Assembly: GCA_035602605.1 (NCBI GenBank)
Contig: DATNLZ010000132.1
Span: forward strand, 1-64,000
Direction: 5' to 3'
Length of the DNA: 64,000 bases
DNA from: DASQHY01 sp035602605
GTDB taxonomy: Bacteria; Acidobacteriota; Terriglobia; Acidiferrales; UBA7541
The position numbers and the translations under genes were made by a program. Below the pieces are notes generated by a model that ran no database searches, was not told where the DNA came from, and saw only the letters and a program-made list of their open reading frames with translations. Below, piece by piece: positions 47,167-55,585 of the stretch; the first letter of the stretch is position 1, and each line of letters starts with the position of its first letter.

Positions 47167-47439
47167 TCAGGATTTCTCGCGGGATCGGGGGGATTGGATT
47201 CGAACGAGAGCAATCAAACCAGCAGCGAAAACGAATACTCCTATAATGATTCCGCCTAACGTGGCAAAAGCGCCGGATAAAATGAAAAGACCAAGCATCC
47301 AAGTCATTCCACAGATAAAAGGATCATCAGGAAAGACTTTCTTTTCCAGAAGACCCATAAGGAAAATCGCGATAGCGGTACCCAGGAGAGGCAAAAACAA
47401 GTGGCCACCTATGAAGTTTACGCCAATTGAATCGTACAT
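47167..47439 (-). CDS. Small membrane protein, function unknown
   Basis: 90 residues, three hydrophobic stretches (GHLFLPLLGTAIAIFLMGLL, MTWMLGLFILSGAF, GGIIIGVFVFAAGLIALV) and a basic tail RIQSPRSREKS. An AGAGG-like site lies about nine bases before the ATG. No family recognised. Opposite-strand frames have no protein character. It may be cargo of the ssrA island. Confidence 0.5.
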   Translation of the reverse strand: MYDSIGVNFIGGHLFLPLLGTAIAIFLMGLLEKKVFPDDPFICGMTWMLGLFILSGAFATLGGIIIGVFVFAAGLIALVRIQSPRSREKS

Positions 47440-47553
47440 TTACACTAACCTCTAACGGTTTAGGAACTGTACGCTGGGTTTGTACGGAGCCGGAGTGGTG
47501 CTACATGCTCCGGAGCCAGGTTCTTCAAACCCGTGTCCTCTGCTGATGGATAA

Positions 47554-48102
47554 CGGATCCGGCGTAGCTGTTATGGACTCGATATTTTTGATGCTATTGC
47601 TGGGGCGCCGGGAACATACCTCCGAACCGACATTCGTGGCAATCTCACCTTTGGATTCGATTATGATCTCTATGTGCAAACGATGAAGTATATCGATGTC
47701 TCGCGCCAGTACTGGAGCAGCAAAGCAAATGGTGGCGTCCAACCAAACCGCAATCCAGTTCAATTCGTGGTCAATGTAACAGATTACGGGACGATGGTTC
47801 TAACTTCAGGATTCATTCCTGGTTTGATGGGGACTCTAGCTGGTGATGTCAAGCAATTGATCGCAATGTTGCCGCAGCCTATTCGGGGCGAGGCCGAGAA
47901 GTCAATTCGCGCAGGAAACGATCCCCTATATTTTATAGTGAGTGCGGCCGGTATTATGCAGCATTTTGTTTCCTTTCACCCTGAGTATGGAACTTGGCTG
48001 GCCTATTGGGAGTCTTTCGGAACAGCGGTATCCAATCACCTGCAATGGTATTTAGGCGTGCCAAGTTACCTCGCCCGAGATGCAACTCAGCCAGAACCAT
48101 AA
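47554..48102 (+). pseudogene. Truncated hypothetical protein in ssrA island
   Basis: The frame is open from a stop at 47551. Coding-like sequence (GLDIFDAIAGAPGTYLRTDIRGNLTFGFDYDLYVQTM) precedes the first plausible starts, GTG at 47674 and ATG at 47683, and continues KYIDVSRQYWSSK to GVPSYLARDATQPEP. Because conserved-looking residues lie before any start and after a stop, the gene seems 5'-truncated. No family recognised. It overlaps the next gene's start by 23 bases. Confidence 0.45.
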
Positions 48103-48696
48103 TCGGCCCACGCTTCAGCCGACGACGGCTAGATATCTCCAATTTCTGTCAGCATTGGCTTTACTTTTCGTGCTGCCCCTGTCATTCGCGGAAGGTCGAA
48201 AAACTTCATATTCGAAATACGTGCTTATCGATTATGAGTTTGTTCCTTTCCACGATGGAAGATTGGTACTTGGCGCCGATCTGACAGGCGGGGATTTCTT
48301 CGAAGGGCTGACGAAACGTGAGACCAGAAACGGCCTGGAATTTCGCAAGGGCACTGCGCTGGTCGATAGCTACCCGCCCGCGATACAGGTTCAGGTACGC
48401 GCGTGGATTTCAGGTTATCGTGGGATGCGCAAGGATGCTCTTGTGCCAGATCAGTTAGTGGGAGTATTGAGCTCGTTGCGGTTTGATCTTCGTTGGAAAC
48501 GAGGAATTTACCAACGTACTGCTCATATAACTAAAATCGAGATGCAACCGCCTCAAGTGCCCAATTGGGGTCAGGAACGGAATGGATGTATCGAATCTAC
48601 GTGAGTGATGGCGGCGTGCCACTCACGGATGAAATAGTTGTCGGGATTTTGGACAGAGACGGCAAGCAGATTGTCCGACTTTCGAAGGCACTCTAA
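48080..48696 (+). pseudogene. Secreted protein, frameshifted
   Basis: Starts at ATG 48080 with a signal peptide (YLQFLSALALLFVLPLSFAEG). Reads through KYVLIDYEFVPFHDGRLVLG and FDLRWKRGIYQRTAHITKIEMQPPQVPNWG, then shifts frame and would stop at 48604. In the other frame from 48571 the sense resumes as SGTEWMYRIYVSDGGVPLTD EIVVGILDRDG and ends at 48696. Adding one G to the GGGG run at 48567-48570 restores a single frame, NWGSGTEWMYR. So one base has been lost. Function unknown. Confidence 0.65.
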
Positions 48697-48956
48697 AGAG
48701 GGGCTGTAGTGCTTGAGCGTTCTATAGCCTGTGTTCTCGGGCTTCTTCTATCGCGCAGCCTCATGGATCCGCATGCGACTTCGTTAAACGGCCTCTGCCC
48801 TTTGCCCGCGTAATCATCGGCATATCCTTGTGCATTTATTATGATGGAAACGCGAACAGACAACGACGCACAAAGCTTTAACGCAACCGTTTTGTAAATC
48901 CTGTAGTTTCCGCAAATTACAGGCGCAATGTCGGAAAGGCGAACACTCAGCGCTTT

Positions 48957-49854
48957 TTGTTGAGATTGTGTTTCCGTGGCTTTATCGTGACACGAGAGGA
49001 ACTAAATACATTCAGACACATAACGAGCAAGGCACGCTTTATTTCCACGTCCATTTCACCGACAAAACTTTTCTGGGTATTTCAACCGCCTCGAAGATGT
49101 CCGTGCATTCTGCAGACCTACGGGGTTAATAAGAACTTCGCCGCAAGAAAGAAACTAGAAGCGACTAGAGCATTCTTTCGTTTCTGCAACGTCTCCGACT
49201 GGATTGGAACAAATCCGGCATCAGCGTTGAAGCCCGGTAAGACCACCGACCCGCAGATTGTGCCTATAACCAAACCCGAGTTTAGCCAGATTATCAACAC
49301 ATGCGATATCTACCCCGATAAGCAGAATGCTATTCGTCTGCGAGCGATCATTCTGATGATGCGCTATACGGGCTTGCGTATCCGAGACGTAGTGACTCTT
49401 AGGAAAGACCACATCCGAGATGGCAGGGTGTTCCTGCGGACGGCCAAGTCAGGTACAGATGTTTTCTGCCCAGTGCCGTTGACGGTTACGGAAGCACTCG
49501 GGTTGATTGGCGCAAAGGGGGAGCACTTCTTTTGGACAGGCGCGTCAAAACCAAAAACTGCGGTCACCAACTATCAACGGGCATTACGAAAACTCTTCGT
49601 GCTGGCTGGTCTACCGCATACTCCACGCGCATCTCTTTAGACATACGTTTGCCACGGAACTGCTGATGGCAGGGAATTCGCTGGAGACGGTCGCCGCATT
49701 GCTCGGGCATGCGAGCACCAAGGTAACAGAGAAGAGTTATTCACACTGGGTCAAAGGTAGGCAAGAGAAGTTAGAAGACGCAGTCAAAAATTCGTGGGCT
49801 CAATTGGGCACAAAAGAGATTCCAGTATCCAAAAACCGTAAAAAACCCTCATAA
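48957..49854 (+). pseudogene. Tyrosine integrase, frameshifted
   Basis: The first frame ends at 49640, the second carries on to 49854. Core-binding region: ARKKLEATRAFFRFCNVSDWIGTNPASALKPGK. Catalytic first Arg: RYTGLRIRDVVTLRKDHI. After the break the other catalytic residues appear: HLFRHTFATELLMAGNSLETVAALLGHASTKVTEKSYSHWVKGRQEKLEDAV (HxxR, His, Tyr nucleophile in EKSYSHW). Removing one C from CC at 49623-49624 rejoins LPHTHAHLFRHTF. The N-terminal ~100 residues also look damaged (WVFQPPRRCPCILQTY), perhaps another shift. The closest relatives I know are acidobacterial site-specific integrases. It lies 17 bases from ssrA, its likely target. Confidence 0.8.
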
Positions 49855-49868
49855 AACAAGGCTATTTG

Positions 49869-49891
49869 AATGGTGGAGGCGGGGGGAGTCG
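49869..49891. repeat. attR-like copy of the 23-bp repeat within ssrA
   Basis: Identical to 46887-46909. It contains the ssrA CCA end (minus strand, from 49871), the acceptor 3' strand and part of the T stem. Integration here would have left ssrA intact and moved the old 3' end to the far side. Confidence 0.85.
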
Positions 49892-50227
49892 AACCCCCGT
49901 CCGAAAAGCGTTACGATCCGAAGCCTACATGCTTAGCTCAATTCCGTTTTGTTCGCCAGCGGCGCTCAGAATGAGCAAGAAACGCAACCAGCTAGTCCGA
50001 TGGTTCTCGCTGTAGCATTACGGACCGAAACGCCACAGCCAGCTCACTGTGTGACGCCTCTTGCCGGGCCCATGAGCAAAGCCCGGGGAGACGTAGCTAC
50101 ACTAGGTTAACTAGGCAGCCAAAGCCAATGGTTGATTGGCAGTTCTAGTTTTCCACCCGGTCGCGGGCAGGTGGCTCCCGGCATGCCTTCGGGTCGCGAC
50201 AGCTTCCGTCGAAACCGTGTCGCCCCC
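49871..50227 (-). ncRNA. ssrA: Transfer-messenger RNA
   Basis: 357 bases, one-piece tmRNA. The 5' end GGGGGCGACACGGTTTCGACGG and 3' end GGGGTTCGACTCCCCCCGCC then TCCACCA pair to form the acceptor: GGGGGCG against CGCCTCC, with the G3-U70 wobble read by alanyl-tRNA synthetase. The CCA is encoded. The reading frame for the tag starts at GCC (50140) and reads A-N-Q-P-L-A-L-A-A then TAG (50111), ending in ALAA as proteases expect. Rescues stalled ribosomes and tags products for decay. Its 3' end is the att site for the adjacent island. Confidence 0.95.
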
Positions 50228-50239
50228 AATGGACACACT

Positions 50240-50245
50240 ATTTTA
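50240..50245 (-). promoter_or_regulatory. Probable -10 box of ssrA
   Basis: On the minus strand TAAAAT stands 12 bases before the tmRNA 5' end, after an A-rich run. No convincing -35 hexamer at the right distance. The mature 5' end is probably made by RNase P. Confidence 0.45.
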
Positions 50246-50426
50246 ACATTTTTTTCGACATCTCGTCGGAACGCGCCATCTGAATGTATAGGCCTCTAAT
50301 GGAAGTAATGGCCGGCGACCTTATAGGGCATCAATGCTGGTAGGAACTTCTAAGCACCTTCCCTGCGTGTAGCAGTTGACAGTATTTGCCGCACTACCAA
50401 TAATCAATGGGACGGAGCTTGTGAGC

Positions 50427-51362
50427 ATGAGTGGCGGAAGTAAGAAAACAACTTCGGAGACCAGCGGCATCGAGCAAGCGGTTTCGCGCGCGCTGCGGGA
50501 CAACCTCGAAAAGCTCCAGCGGGGCACTGATGAGTTGCATCAGGCCATTGCCGATACGGTCGCGGCATGTGCGAGCAGCAAGGCAACCAACGCTTTGCCA
50601 CCGATGCTGCGGGCACAAACTGCCGCAGCTTCACTGGCCGCATCGCTCGACGTTTTGACGCGATTTGTGTCGTCCGCGTTACGACCCGCGCAGCGATCGC
50701 AGATTGAGGAAGAAGTTCTCAGTTTACTCAGCCATGCACAAACGGAGGAGGTTACTTCGGAAAGACCTGCGCCTCCTATCTCCGCTCCTGCGGTTGCCGC
50801 GCCAATAAAGGCAGCGCCGCCGGAACAACAGCCGCAGTCCCGAGTCCCGCAACCGGTCTCTCGGGTTGAACAATCGGTCGCTGGAATCGAACAACCGCAG
50901 CCGAAGAGCGAAGCAGTTTCGGCTATTTCTACAGCACCAGCAGCGGATCCGATTCCTGCGGACGGCCCCGCTTCTGCAGCGCGAGAAACCGCTGTGGACG
51001 AGACCGCCGAGTCGTTGATTTATAAGCCCGTGGTCGAGAAAACAGGTCATTTTGACCTGTCGCGCCTTCCGCAAGAAGAGCAAGACCTGCATCGCCGCGC
51101 CAATCGTGTCGCTAAAGTTTCGATGCAAGACATCAAGATGCTTCGGCCCGAGCAAGTAAAGGCAGGTCTCGAACACAAGGACATTTGCACACGGTTACGT
51201 GATGACATTGCGAAAGCCCACAAGGAGTACGATCGTCGTTTCCGGCCGATCATGGAGCATCCGGTCGACTACTTTTATCACTGGATGGTGGAAATCCTCG
51301 CTGACGGGGATCCTCAGGCGCTCGGCGAATATCCCTACCCTTCACCTGTCCGCAATCACTAA
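50427..51362 (+). CDS. Uncharacterised protein with Pro/Ala linker, possibly with Slt
   Basis: 311 residues from ATG at 50427. Residues ~15-95 are helical (SGIEQAVSRALRDNLEKLQRGTDELHQAIADTV, LASLDVLTRFV); ~110-190 is a Pro/Ala/Gln linker (EQQPQSRVPQPVSRVEQ); the last ~100 residues are a compact domain: DLSRLPQEEQDLHRRANRVAKVSMQDIKML, GLEHKDICTRLRDDIAKAHKEYDRRFRPIMEHPVDYFYHW. I do not recognise the C-terminal domain. No signal peptide. It ends 13 bases before the Slt start, so the two probably form an operon with the aminotransferase. Confidence 0.75.
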   Translation: MSGGSKKTTSETSGIEQAVSRALRDNLEKLQRGTDELHQAIADTVAACASSKATNALPPMLRAQTAAASLAASLDVLTRFVSSALRPAQRSQIEEEVLSLLSHAQTEEVTSERPAPPISAPAVAAPIKAAPPEQQPQSRVPQPVSRVEQSVAGIEQPQPKSEAVSAISTAPAADPIPADGPASAARETAVDETAESLIYKPVVEKTGHFDLSRLPQEEQDLHRRANRVAKVSMQDIKMLRPEQVKAGLEHKDICTRLRDDIAKAHKEYDRRFRPIMEHPVDYFYHWMVEILADGDPQALGEYPYPSPVRNH

Positions 51363-51375
51363 GGTAGTTGATTGT

Positions 51376-53727
51376 TTGTCAGCGCTGCGGAACTGGCGGA
51401 CGTCTGTTCGCTCGTCGAGGCGGCGTTTAATTTTCATGGCGTCATTATTGCTGGCGCTTGCATCGGGCGTAGCCATGGATCGCGTGTTCGCGCAGTCGAA
51501 GCGATCCATCCAGAGAGGCCGCAAATCAAAAACCAAACGCCCCCGCAATACCCGACCGCCCTTCATCGGGCCTGCTGCTTCACCCGCGCCGCTGAGCCCC
51601 GAAGATGAAGTTGCGCAGCAGCAGCTTTCAAGACTGGCCCGTTCACTTCAGCAGGGGTTCCCAGCCGCGTACGTAAATCTCAGTGAATTTGCGGATAAGC
51701 ATGCATCCGATCCCTGGGGGGCGCGAGCAGCATTGGCGCTGGGCTATGCAGACTTCAGCAAGGGCCGCGTTGTGCCGGCTGCCATCTGGCTCGAAAAGGG
51801 CATGAAGGATCCTGTTCTGAAAGATTATTCGCTCTATTGGCGATCGCAGGTTGAACGAGCACAACATCACGATGCCGCCGCACTTTCCGACCTCGAAACG
51901 ATTCGCCGCGACTTCCCTGACAGCGCCTTAAGCGAGCAAGTAGTCCAGGCATTTGCCGCCGCAGCTATCACGCTTGGCAAAGCCAGAGATGCGGCAGAGG
52001 CGCTCGGCGCGTATCCGAACATTTCATCCAGACCGGCACTTCTCCTGGAGCGCGCAATGGCATGGCAAAGCGCCGGAGCACTGGATCGCGCCGCAAAAGA
52101 TTATCAGGACCTTTACTATCGGCATCCTTTAAATGACGAAGCGCGCGTGGCCGGGGCAAACCTTGCGCAGCTTGCTAAGCGAATGGGTGCCGAGTTTCTA
52201 AGTGCAACCCCAGAGCAACAGGAACCGCGCGCCCAGGCTTTTTTCGACACACACAAATGGAACGAAGCGCAGGCCGAATTCGAGAAATTGCTTTCGATGC
52301 TGGGCAAAAAGACCGACTCCATTGCCAGCCAGCGTGCGCGATTGCGCATTGCTCAGGCTCGCGCGCAGTTAAAAAATTCCGCATCCGCGCTTTCCTCGCT
52401 TGTGTTGACCGATTCTGAACTGGATGCCGAGCGCCTATATTCGCTCTCACAGGCCTTGCGTCCGAAACAGCATGAGACCGAAAAACACGATAAAGAAATG
52501 TTTGCGGCACTCGAACAACTCGAGAAGCAATATCCGGACAGCCGCTGGAATGAAGAAGCTCTCTTTGCTACCGGCAATTTTTATTGGGTAAATCTGGATC
52601 GCACACATGCGGCTTCGCTGTACCAACGCGTTCTCGAAAAATACCCGGGAAGCAAATATATCCCGGTGGCGCACTGGCGCACCGCTTGGGTAGCTTATCT
52701 GCAGCAAAATCCCGGAGCCGCGAATCTCCTGGAAGAACACTTGAGCCGTTTCCCCGGCTCGACATATACCGTTAATGCGCTTTACTGGCTTGGACGCTTG
52801 GCAGAGCGCAGCGGAAATACTGGCGTGGCACGCGGCTTTTATCTTGCTGCAGAAGGTCGCTTTCCGCAGACCTATTTCGCTCGCGCTGCCATCATCCGTT
52901 TGCATGCGATCGGGCGCGAGCCAGTGACGCAAGCGGAAATTCTTTCAACAATTATTCCTGTGCAACCGCTCGTTAGTTTGCGCGAGCCTGTTCCTGCCGC
53001 GGCAGTCTCCCGTTGGACGCGAGCGGAGGTCTTACGTACGATCGCGTTCGATGCCTCGGCCGAGCTCGAGCTGCGCGCCGCGTATTTTGCAACAGCGGCT
53101 CCACGATTGATCTTCGAAGCAGCGCAGACCGCGCTTGATCAAGGTCACTATCCCACGGCGATGGCTCTTGGACGCATTGCTGTTCCAAATATCGACGCGC
53201 GCAAACTAGACGAGGTCCCGCTGGCGGCGTGGCACACCATATTTCCTCTGCCTTATGAGGCGATTGTTCGGCGAGAAGCTGCGCGTAATGAGGTCGATCC
53301 GATGCTCGTTGCTGGGCTTATGCGTCAGGAATCCACATTTCAGTCCGACATTATTTCTCACAAAGGCGCCGTCGGGTTAATGCAGGTACTTCCGATGACT
53401 GGACGTCGGCTCGCTCGTCGTCTCAAACTTCGTTATAGCCGAGAGAAATTAACCGATCCAGAGTACAATCTTCGGCTTGGAACGCTCTATTTGTCGGACC
53501 TGTTGAAGGAGTTCGGCAGTCCCGAAGCGGCACTCGCCGCTTTCAATGCCGGCGAGGACCGCATCTCCGTCTGGCAAGGGGAACGCAAACACGAAGAAAT
53601 CGCTGAATTAGTCGAGTCCGTGCCTTTCACTGAAACGCGCGAGTATATTCAGATTGTGCTGCGCAACGCGGAGGTCTACCGGATGGTTTACGGCGAAACA
53701 GGGAAGCAGGGAGTCGGGCAACGATGA
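51376..53727 (+). CDS. slt: Soluble lytic murein transglycosylase
   Basis: 783 residues from a TTG at 51376, which gives an Arg-rich signal (RSSRRRLIFMASLLLALASG) with AAGGTAG about eight bases upstream; ATG at 51436 is possible. A helical TPR-like superhelix (~residues 80-600) precedes the SLT domain: AARNEVDPMLVAGLMRQESTFQSDI (catalytic Glu in RQES), GAVGLMQVLPMTGRRLA, YNLRLGTLYLSDLLKEF, ALAAFNAGEDRISVW and ETREYIQIVLRNAEVYRMVYG. It cuts peptidoglycan glycan strands to make anhydro-muropeptides. Its stop overlaps the aminotransferase start (ATGA). Confidence 0.93.
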   Translation: MSALRNWRTSVRSSRRRLIFMASLLLALASGVAMDRVFAQSKRSIQRGRKSKTKRPRNTRPPFIGPAASPAPLSPEDEVAQQQLSRLARSLQQGFPAAYVNLSEFADKHASDPWGARAALALGYADFSKGRVVPAAIWLEKGMKDPVLKDYSLYWRSQVERAQHHDAAALSDLETIRRDFPDSALSEQVVQAFAAAAITLGKARDAAEALGAYPNISSRPALLLERAMAWQSAGALDRAAKDYQDLYYRHPLNDEARVAGANLAQLAKRMGAEFLSATPEQQEPRAQAFFDTHKWNEAQAEFEKLLSMLGKKTDSIASQRARLRIAQARAQLKNSASALSSLVLTDSELDAERLYSLSQALRPKQHETEKHDKEMFAALEQLEKQYPDSRWNEEALFATGNFYWVNLDRTHAASLYQRVLEKYPGSKYIPVAHWRTAWVAYLQQNPGAANLLEEHLSRFPGSTYTVNALYWLGRLAERSGNTGVARGFYLAAEGRFPQTYFARAAIIRLHAIGREPVTQAEILSTIIPVQPLVSLREPVPAAAVSRWTRAEVLRTIAFDASAELELRAAYFATAAPRLIFEAAQTALDQGHYPTAMALGRIAVPNIDARKLDEVPLAAWHTIFPLPYEAIVRREAARNEVDPMLVAGLMRQESTFQSDIISHKGAVGLMQVLPMTGRRLARRLKLRYSREKLTDPEYNLRLGTLYLSDLLKEFGSPEAALAAFNAGEDRISVWQGERKHEEIAELVESVPFTETREYIQIVLRNAEVYRMVYGETGKQGVGQR

Positions 53728-54929
53728 GTGCCACGGAAATGGGAGGTGGTTCGATCGCTCAATCTGCTCGCCAGATGCTTTCCGGGAAGGCGGAGCGTTT
53801 CACCGAATCGGTCATTCGGGAGATGACGCGCCTGGCAATGCGCCACGGTGCTGTAAATTTGGCTCAGGGCTTCCCGGATTTTTCGGCTCCGGCGGAAATC
53901 AAGAAGGCCGCACAGGACGCGATCGCCGCTGACATCAACCAATACGCCATCACTTGGGGTGCCAAGCCACTGCGTGACGCCATCACCGAAAAATTCGCGC
54001 GCACGCAAGGCGTTACCATCGATCCCGAGCGCGAAATCACTGTGTGTTGTGGTTCAACCGAAGCCATGATGGCCGCGATGATGGCCATTATTAATCCGGG
54101 CGATGAGGTTGTTATCCTTGAGCCTTTCTACGAAAATTATGGTCCCGATGCGATTTTAAGCGGCGCGACGCCGCGCTTTGTGAAGCTACGTCCGCCTGAG
54201 TGGAGCTTTAATCCTCAGGAGCTTGCTGGTGCTTTCGGGCCACGTACGAAAGCAATCATCCTCAACACTCCGAACAATCCCACGGGGAAAGTTTTTCAAC
54301 ATGCCGAGCTCGAATTCATCCGCGATTTGTGTGTTCGCTGGAACGCATTCGCCATCACCGACGAAATCTATGAGCACATTTTGTACGACGGCGCCGAGCA
54401 TATTTCAATGGCCCGCGTTGAAGGCATGCGAGACCGCACCATCACCATTAACGGCATGTCTAAAACTTATTCTGTCACCGGCTGGCGCGTGGGATGGGCT
54501 ATCGCACCGCCTGAAACAAGCGCGGCAATACGTAAGGTCCACGACTTCCTGACCGTGGGAGCGGCAGCACCGCTCCAGCAAGCCGGAGCTGTCGCCCTGC
54601 GCCTTCCTGAAAGCTATTACCAGAAACTCGCCGCAGACTACATGGTGCGCCGTGACCGCATGCTCGCCATACTCGAACAGGCAGGTTTCGCTTGCTTCAA
54701 GCCTCGCGGCGCGTATTACATCATGACCGACATTTCACGATTTGGTTACGCCGATGATGTTTCGTTCGCTAAATTTCTCGTCGAGAAAATTGGCGTCGCC
54801 GCAGTTCCAGGCTCGAGTTTTTACAATGATCCCGCAGACGGCGCGCGTCAGATCCGCTTCACTTTCTGTAAAACCGAAAAAACACTTGCTGCCGCCGCCG
54901 AGCGCTTGCTGAAGCTCCGCGCTGAATAA
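53724..54929 (+). CDS. PLP-dependent aminotransferase, class I/II
   Basis: 401 residues. Fold type I: VNLAQGFPDFSAPAEI, QYAITWGAKPLRDAI, VCCGSTEAMMAAMMAIINPGDEVVILEPFYENYGP, ILNTPNNPTGKVF, AITDEIYEHILYDG, and the PLP Lys in NGMSKTYSVTGWRVGWAI. Closest to kynurenine/glutamine or methionine-type transaminases and aspartate aminotransferase-like enzymes; substrate not fixed by sequence. Start overlaps the Slt stop by four bases, so translation is coupled. A 37-residue N-terminal extension (MSATEMGGGSIAQSARQMLS) is unusual. Confidence 0.93.
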   Translation: MSATEMGGGSIAQSARQMLSGKAERFTESVIREMTRLAMRHGAVNLAQGFPDFSAPAEIKKAAQDAIAADINQYAITWGAKPLRDAITEKFARTQGVTIDPEREITVCCGSTEAMMAAMMAIINPGDEVVILEPFYENYGPDAILSGATPRFVKLRPPEWSFNPQELAGAFGPRTKAIILNTPNNPTGKVFQHAELEFIRDLCVRWNAFAITDEIYEHILYDGAEHISMARVEGMRDRTITINGMSKTYSVTGWRVGWAIAPPETSAAIRKVHDFLTVGAAAPLQQAGAVALRLPESYYQKLAADYMVRRDRMLAILEQAGFACFKPRGAYYIMTDISRFGYADDVSFAKFLVEKIGVAAVPGSSFYNDPADGARQIRFTFCKTEKTLAAAAERLLKLRAE

Positions 54930-54994
54930 GGTTTCCGCGCTAAGCGTTTTGCTGCGACGGTGTGCTAAAATCCGCCCGAAGCGGAGATAACTGG

Positions 54995-55405
54995 ATGGAG
55001 ACGCAATTGGAACTGATTCCTGCTCAAACGCACGTGGAGGCAAATGGCCAGGGAACAAGGATTGACGTCTCGACGAGCGCGACGCGCACCTTCCTCTGCC
55101 TGCTAACCGTCTTTGACCAACTCGAGCAAGAGTCGCTTGACGTTTCCATTTGGGGTTCGGAAGATGGGGAAAATTGGGGAACCAAGCCGCTGCTAAAGCT
55201 GCCACAGCGGTTCTATCGGGGCTCCACAAAAATGATTTTAGACCTTACCTTGCGCCCTTCCGTCAGGTTTATTCGCGCCAAATGGGAACTAAATCGCTGG
55301 GGAAGAGTGGCACCGCTGCCCATGTTCGAAATTGGGCTAAGGCTAACCGAGATACCCTCAATGAGCCGGTCCACCCCCGGTGCCCGCATCGCCGCCTTGT
55401 CGTAA
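54995..55405 (+). CDS. Small uncharacterised protein
   Basis: 136 residues from ATG at 54995, with GGAG about eight bases upstream; an upstream in-frame ATG at 54962 is less supported. The sequence is beta-rich: TRIDVSTSATRTFLCLLTVFDQLEQESLDVSIWGSEDGENWGTKPLLKLPQRFYRG, SVRFIRAKWELNRWG. The SEDGENW phrase looks like a discoidin/galactose-binding-type strand pattern, but I cannot name a family. Likely end of the slt operon or a separate transcript. Confidence 0.7.
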   Translation: METQLELIPAQTHVEANGQGTRIDVSTSATRTFLCLLTVFDQLEQESLDVSIWGSEDGENWGTKPLLKLPQRFYRGSTKMILDLTLRPSVRFIRAKWELNRWGRVAPLPMFEIGLRLTEIPSMSRSTPGARIAALS

Positions 55406-55442
55406 ACAACTCAAAAATCGATAATTCTAAGCGTTTCACAGG

Positions 55443-55498
55443 AAAAAAGGGGTAGGAAGCTGACGGTCGGTTGCCCTGTGGTGGTAGCCCCCTACCCC
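55443..55498 (-). terminator. Hairpin plus T-run, terminator for the minus-strand metallo-hydrolase gene
   Basis: On the minus strand GGGGTAGG at 55491-55498 pairs with CCTACCCC at 55449-55456, followed by six T (55443-55448). Within the long loop, GGTAG-GGGG-CTACC can form instead, using the same 5' arm, so two mutually exclusive hairpins are possible. Confidence 0.6.
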
Positions 55499-55585
55499 GC
55501 GAGTGGTCTTGTCCATATAGACGAAGTTACCCTCGAAAAGGTTTCCAAAGTTTGTCCAGATTTCGCTTTTTTTTTTACGTGTGGG

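Larger units (their letters stand above)
46887..49891. mobile_element. Small degraded genomic island integrated in ssrA
   Basis: About 3.0 kb flanked by 23-bp direct repeats of the ssrA 3' end. The tyrosine integrase gene lies inside, next to the intact ssrA, as in typical tmRNA-targeting islands, and its product would have recognised ssrA. Inside are also a small membrane protein and two damaged ORFs. The integrase is frameshifted by one base and a second gene by one base, so the element is immobile and eroding. Intact ssrA reads into the island on the minus strand, as expected. Confidence 0.8.
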
